From positions 1 through 5,639 of the forward strand of contig JAAYZY010000586.1 of NCBI GenBank assembly GCA_012514615.1: a stretch of 5,639 nt of DNA, in the 5' to 3' direction. The notes beneath the pieces are model-generated. The model worked only from the letters and a program-made list of their open reading frames with translations, did not search any database and had not been told where the DNA came from. Of the stretch, positions 5,280 through 5,639 are shown piece by piece. Within the stretch, counting starts at the first letter, position 1. Every line of letters starts with the position of its first letter. Source of the stretch: Chloroflexota bacterium. GTDB lineage: Bacteria > Chloroflexota > Anaerolineae > DTPP01. Made by a program: the position numbers and the translations under genes.

Positions 5280-5639
5280 TTGAACAACTTCATCTTGACC
5301 CTCTTGGTCAAGGCGATCGTACTTCTGGTTGCCATCCCTTTCCATGAGTTCGCCCATGCCTGGGCCGCCGACCAGATGGGAGACCGCACAGCGCGTCGCA
5401 TGGGTCGGCTGACCCTGAACCCGTTGGCCCATCTGGATCCGGTCGGTTCGCTGATGATCTTGGTGAGCGGTTTCGGCTGGGGCAAGCCCGTGCCGGTGAA
5501 CCCGTATGAGATGCGCGGCCGCTCGCTGACCAGCATGGCGGTCACTGCGGTGGCTGGACCAGCCTCCAACTTGCTGTTGGCGGCGCTCCTTGCCGCACCG
5601 ATTCGCCTGGGCTGGGTGACGCTGGCCATGTACCAGACC
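5280..5639 (+). CDS. Site-2 protease family (peptidase M50) membrane metalloprotease, N-terminal 120 residues (3' end outside window)
   Basis: M50 proteases cleave substrates within or near the membrane, using zinc bound by HExxH and a distant Asp. The visible frame begins with a hydrophobic helix (about residues 4-21) running into HEFAH (His22, Glu23, His26). Then come RLTLNPLAHLDPVG (43-56), a second hydrophobic segment with SGFGWGKPVPVNP, and a third starting at AVAGPASNLLLAALLAA. This order is typical of the short M50 group (about 200-230 aa) that lacks PDZ domains. The third zinc ligand should lie beyond the window. TTG 5280 is preferred because GAGGAG (5267-5272) lies 7 nt upstream. TTG 5277 and an in-frame ATG at 5265 (adds 5 residues, no good ribosome site) are alternatives. 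The gene diverges from the aor operon and has its own promoter. The physiological substrate is unknown, and no functional link to AOR is implied. Confidence 0.92.
   Translation, partial: MNNFILTLLVKAIVLLVAIPFHEFAHAWAADQMGDRTARRMGRLTLNPLAHLDPVGSLMILVSGFGWGKPVPVNPYEMRGRSLTSMAVTAVAGPASNLLLAALLAAPIRLGWVTLAMYQT

Noticed and set aside
1..5639. CRISPR array, tRNA, rRNA, insertion sequence or toxin-antitoxin pair
   Set aside because: No regularly spaced exact repeats, cloverleaf, terminal inverted repeats or transposase were seen. The AbrB-like segment belongs to the radical SAM protein, not to an antitoxin gene.

Overview
The window is GC-rich, gene-dense bacterial DNA that most resembles an anaerobic or facultative member of the Chloroflexota (Anaerolineae-like). 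This is inferred from three things: a lipoprotein with a long Thr/Pro 'PTxTPT' linker, a style common in that phylum; a tungsten-type aldehyde oxidoreductase operon; and the protein sequences overall. No rRNA, tRNA, CRISPR array or insertion sequence is visible.

Layout. (1) 1-255 (+): the 3' end of tpiA (triosephosphate isomerase). It is followed by a 150-nt spacer with two GC-rich hairpins. (2) 406-1596 (+): a secreted lipoprotein with a Thr/Pro linker and an alpha/beta-hydrolase domain with a complete Ser-Asp-His triad. (3) 4922-1663 (-): a compact three-gene operon, convergent with the lipoprotein gene. Its genes are an AOR-family tungsten/molybdenum aldehyde:ferredoxin oxidoreductase (587 aa), a radical SAM/SPASM protein with an N-terminal SpoVT-AbrB-like segment (395 aa) of the type regarded as an AOR maturase, and a MoaD/ThiS-type sulfur carrier ending in Gly-Gly (79 aa). 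(4) 4923-5279: a 357-nt divergent control region with a near-consensus promoter in each direction. (5) 5280-5639 (+): the 5' end of a site-2-protease (M50) membrane metalloprotease, cut by the window edge.

How the genes work together. The three minus-strand genes form a coherent unit. The oxidoreductase needs a bis-pterin W/Mo cofactor and a [4Fe-4S] cluster. The MoaD-like protein would supply dithiolene sulfur for the pterin, and the radical SAM protein is the likely dedicated maturase. Spacing supports one operon: 61 nt between aor and the radical SAM gene, with a strong hairpin in the gap, and 7 nt between the radical SAM gene and moaD, where the stop codon is embedded in the next Shine-Dalgarno. 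No ferredoxin or other cofactor-synthesis gene is visible here.

The least explained parts are the ~230-nt hairpin-rich leader upstream of aor with its repeated GAYGAG-type motif, the AbrB-like/radical SAM fusion, and the CX3CX3C cluster motif of the oxidoreductase. The genes themselves belong to recognised families. I do not see a wholly new system, but the control of this operon looks worth testing.
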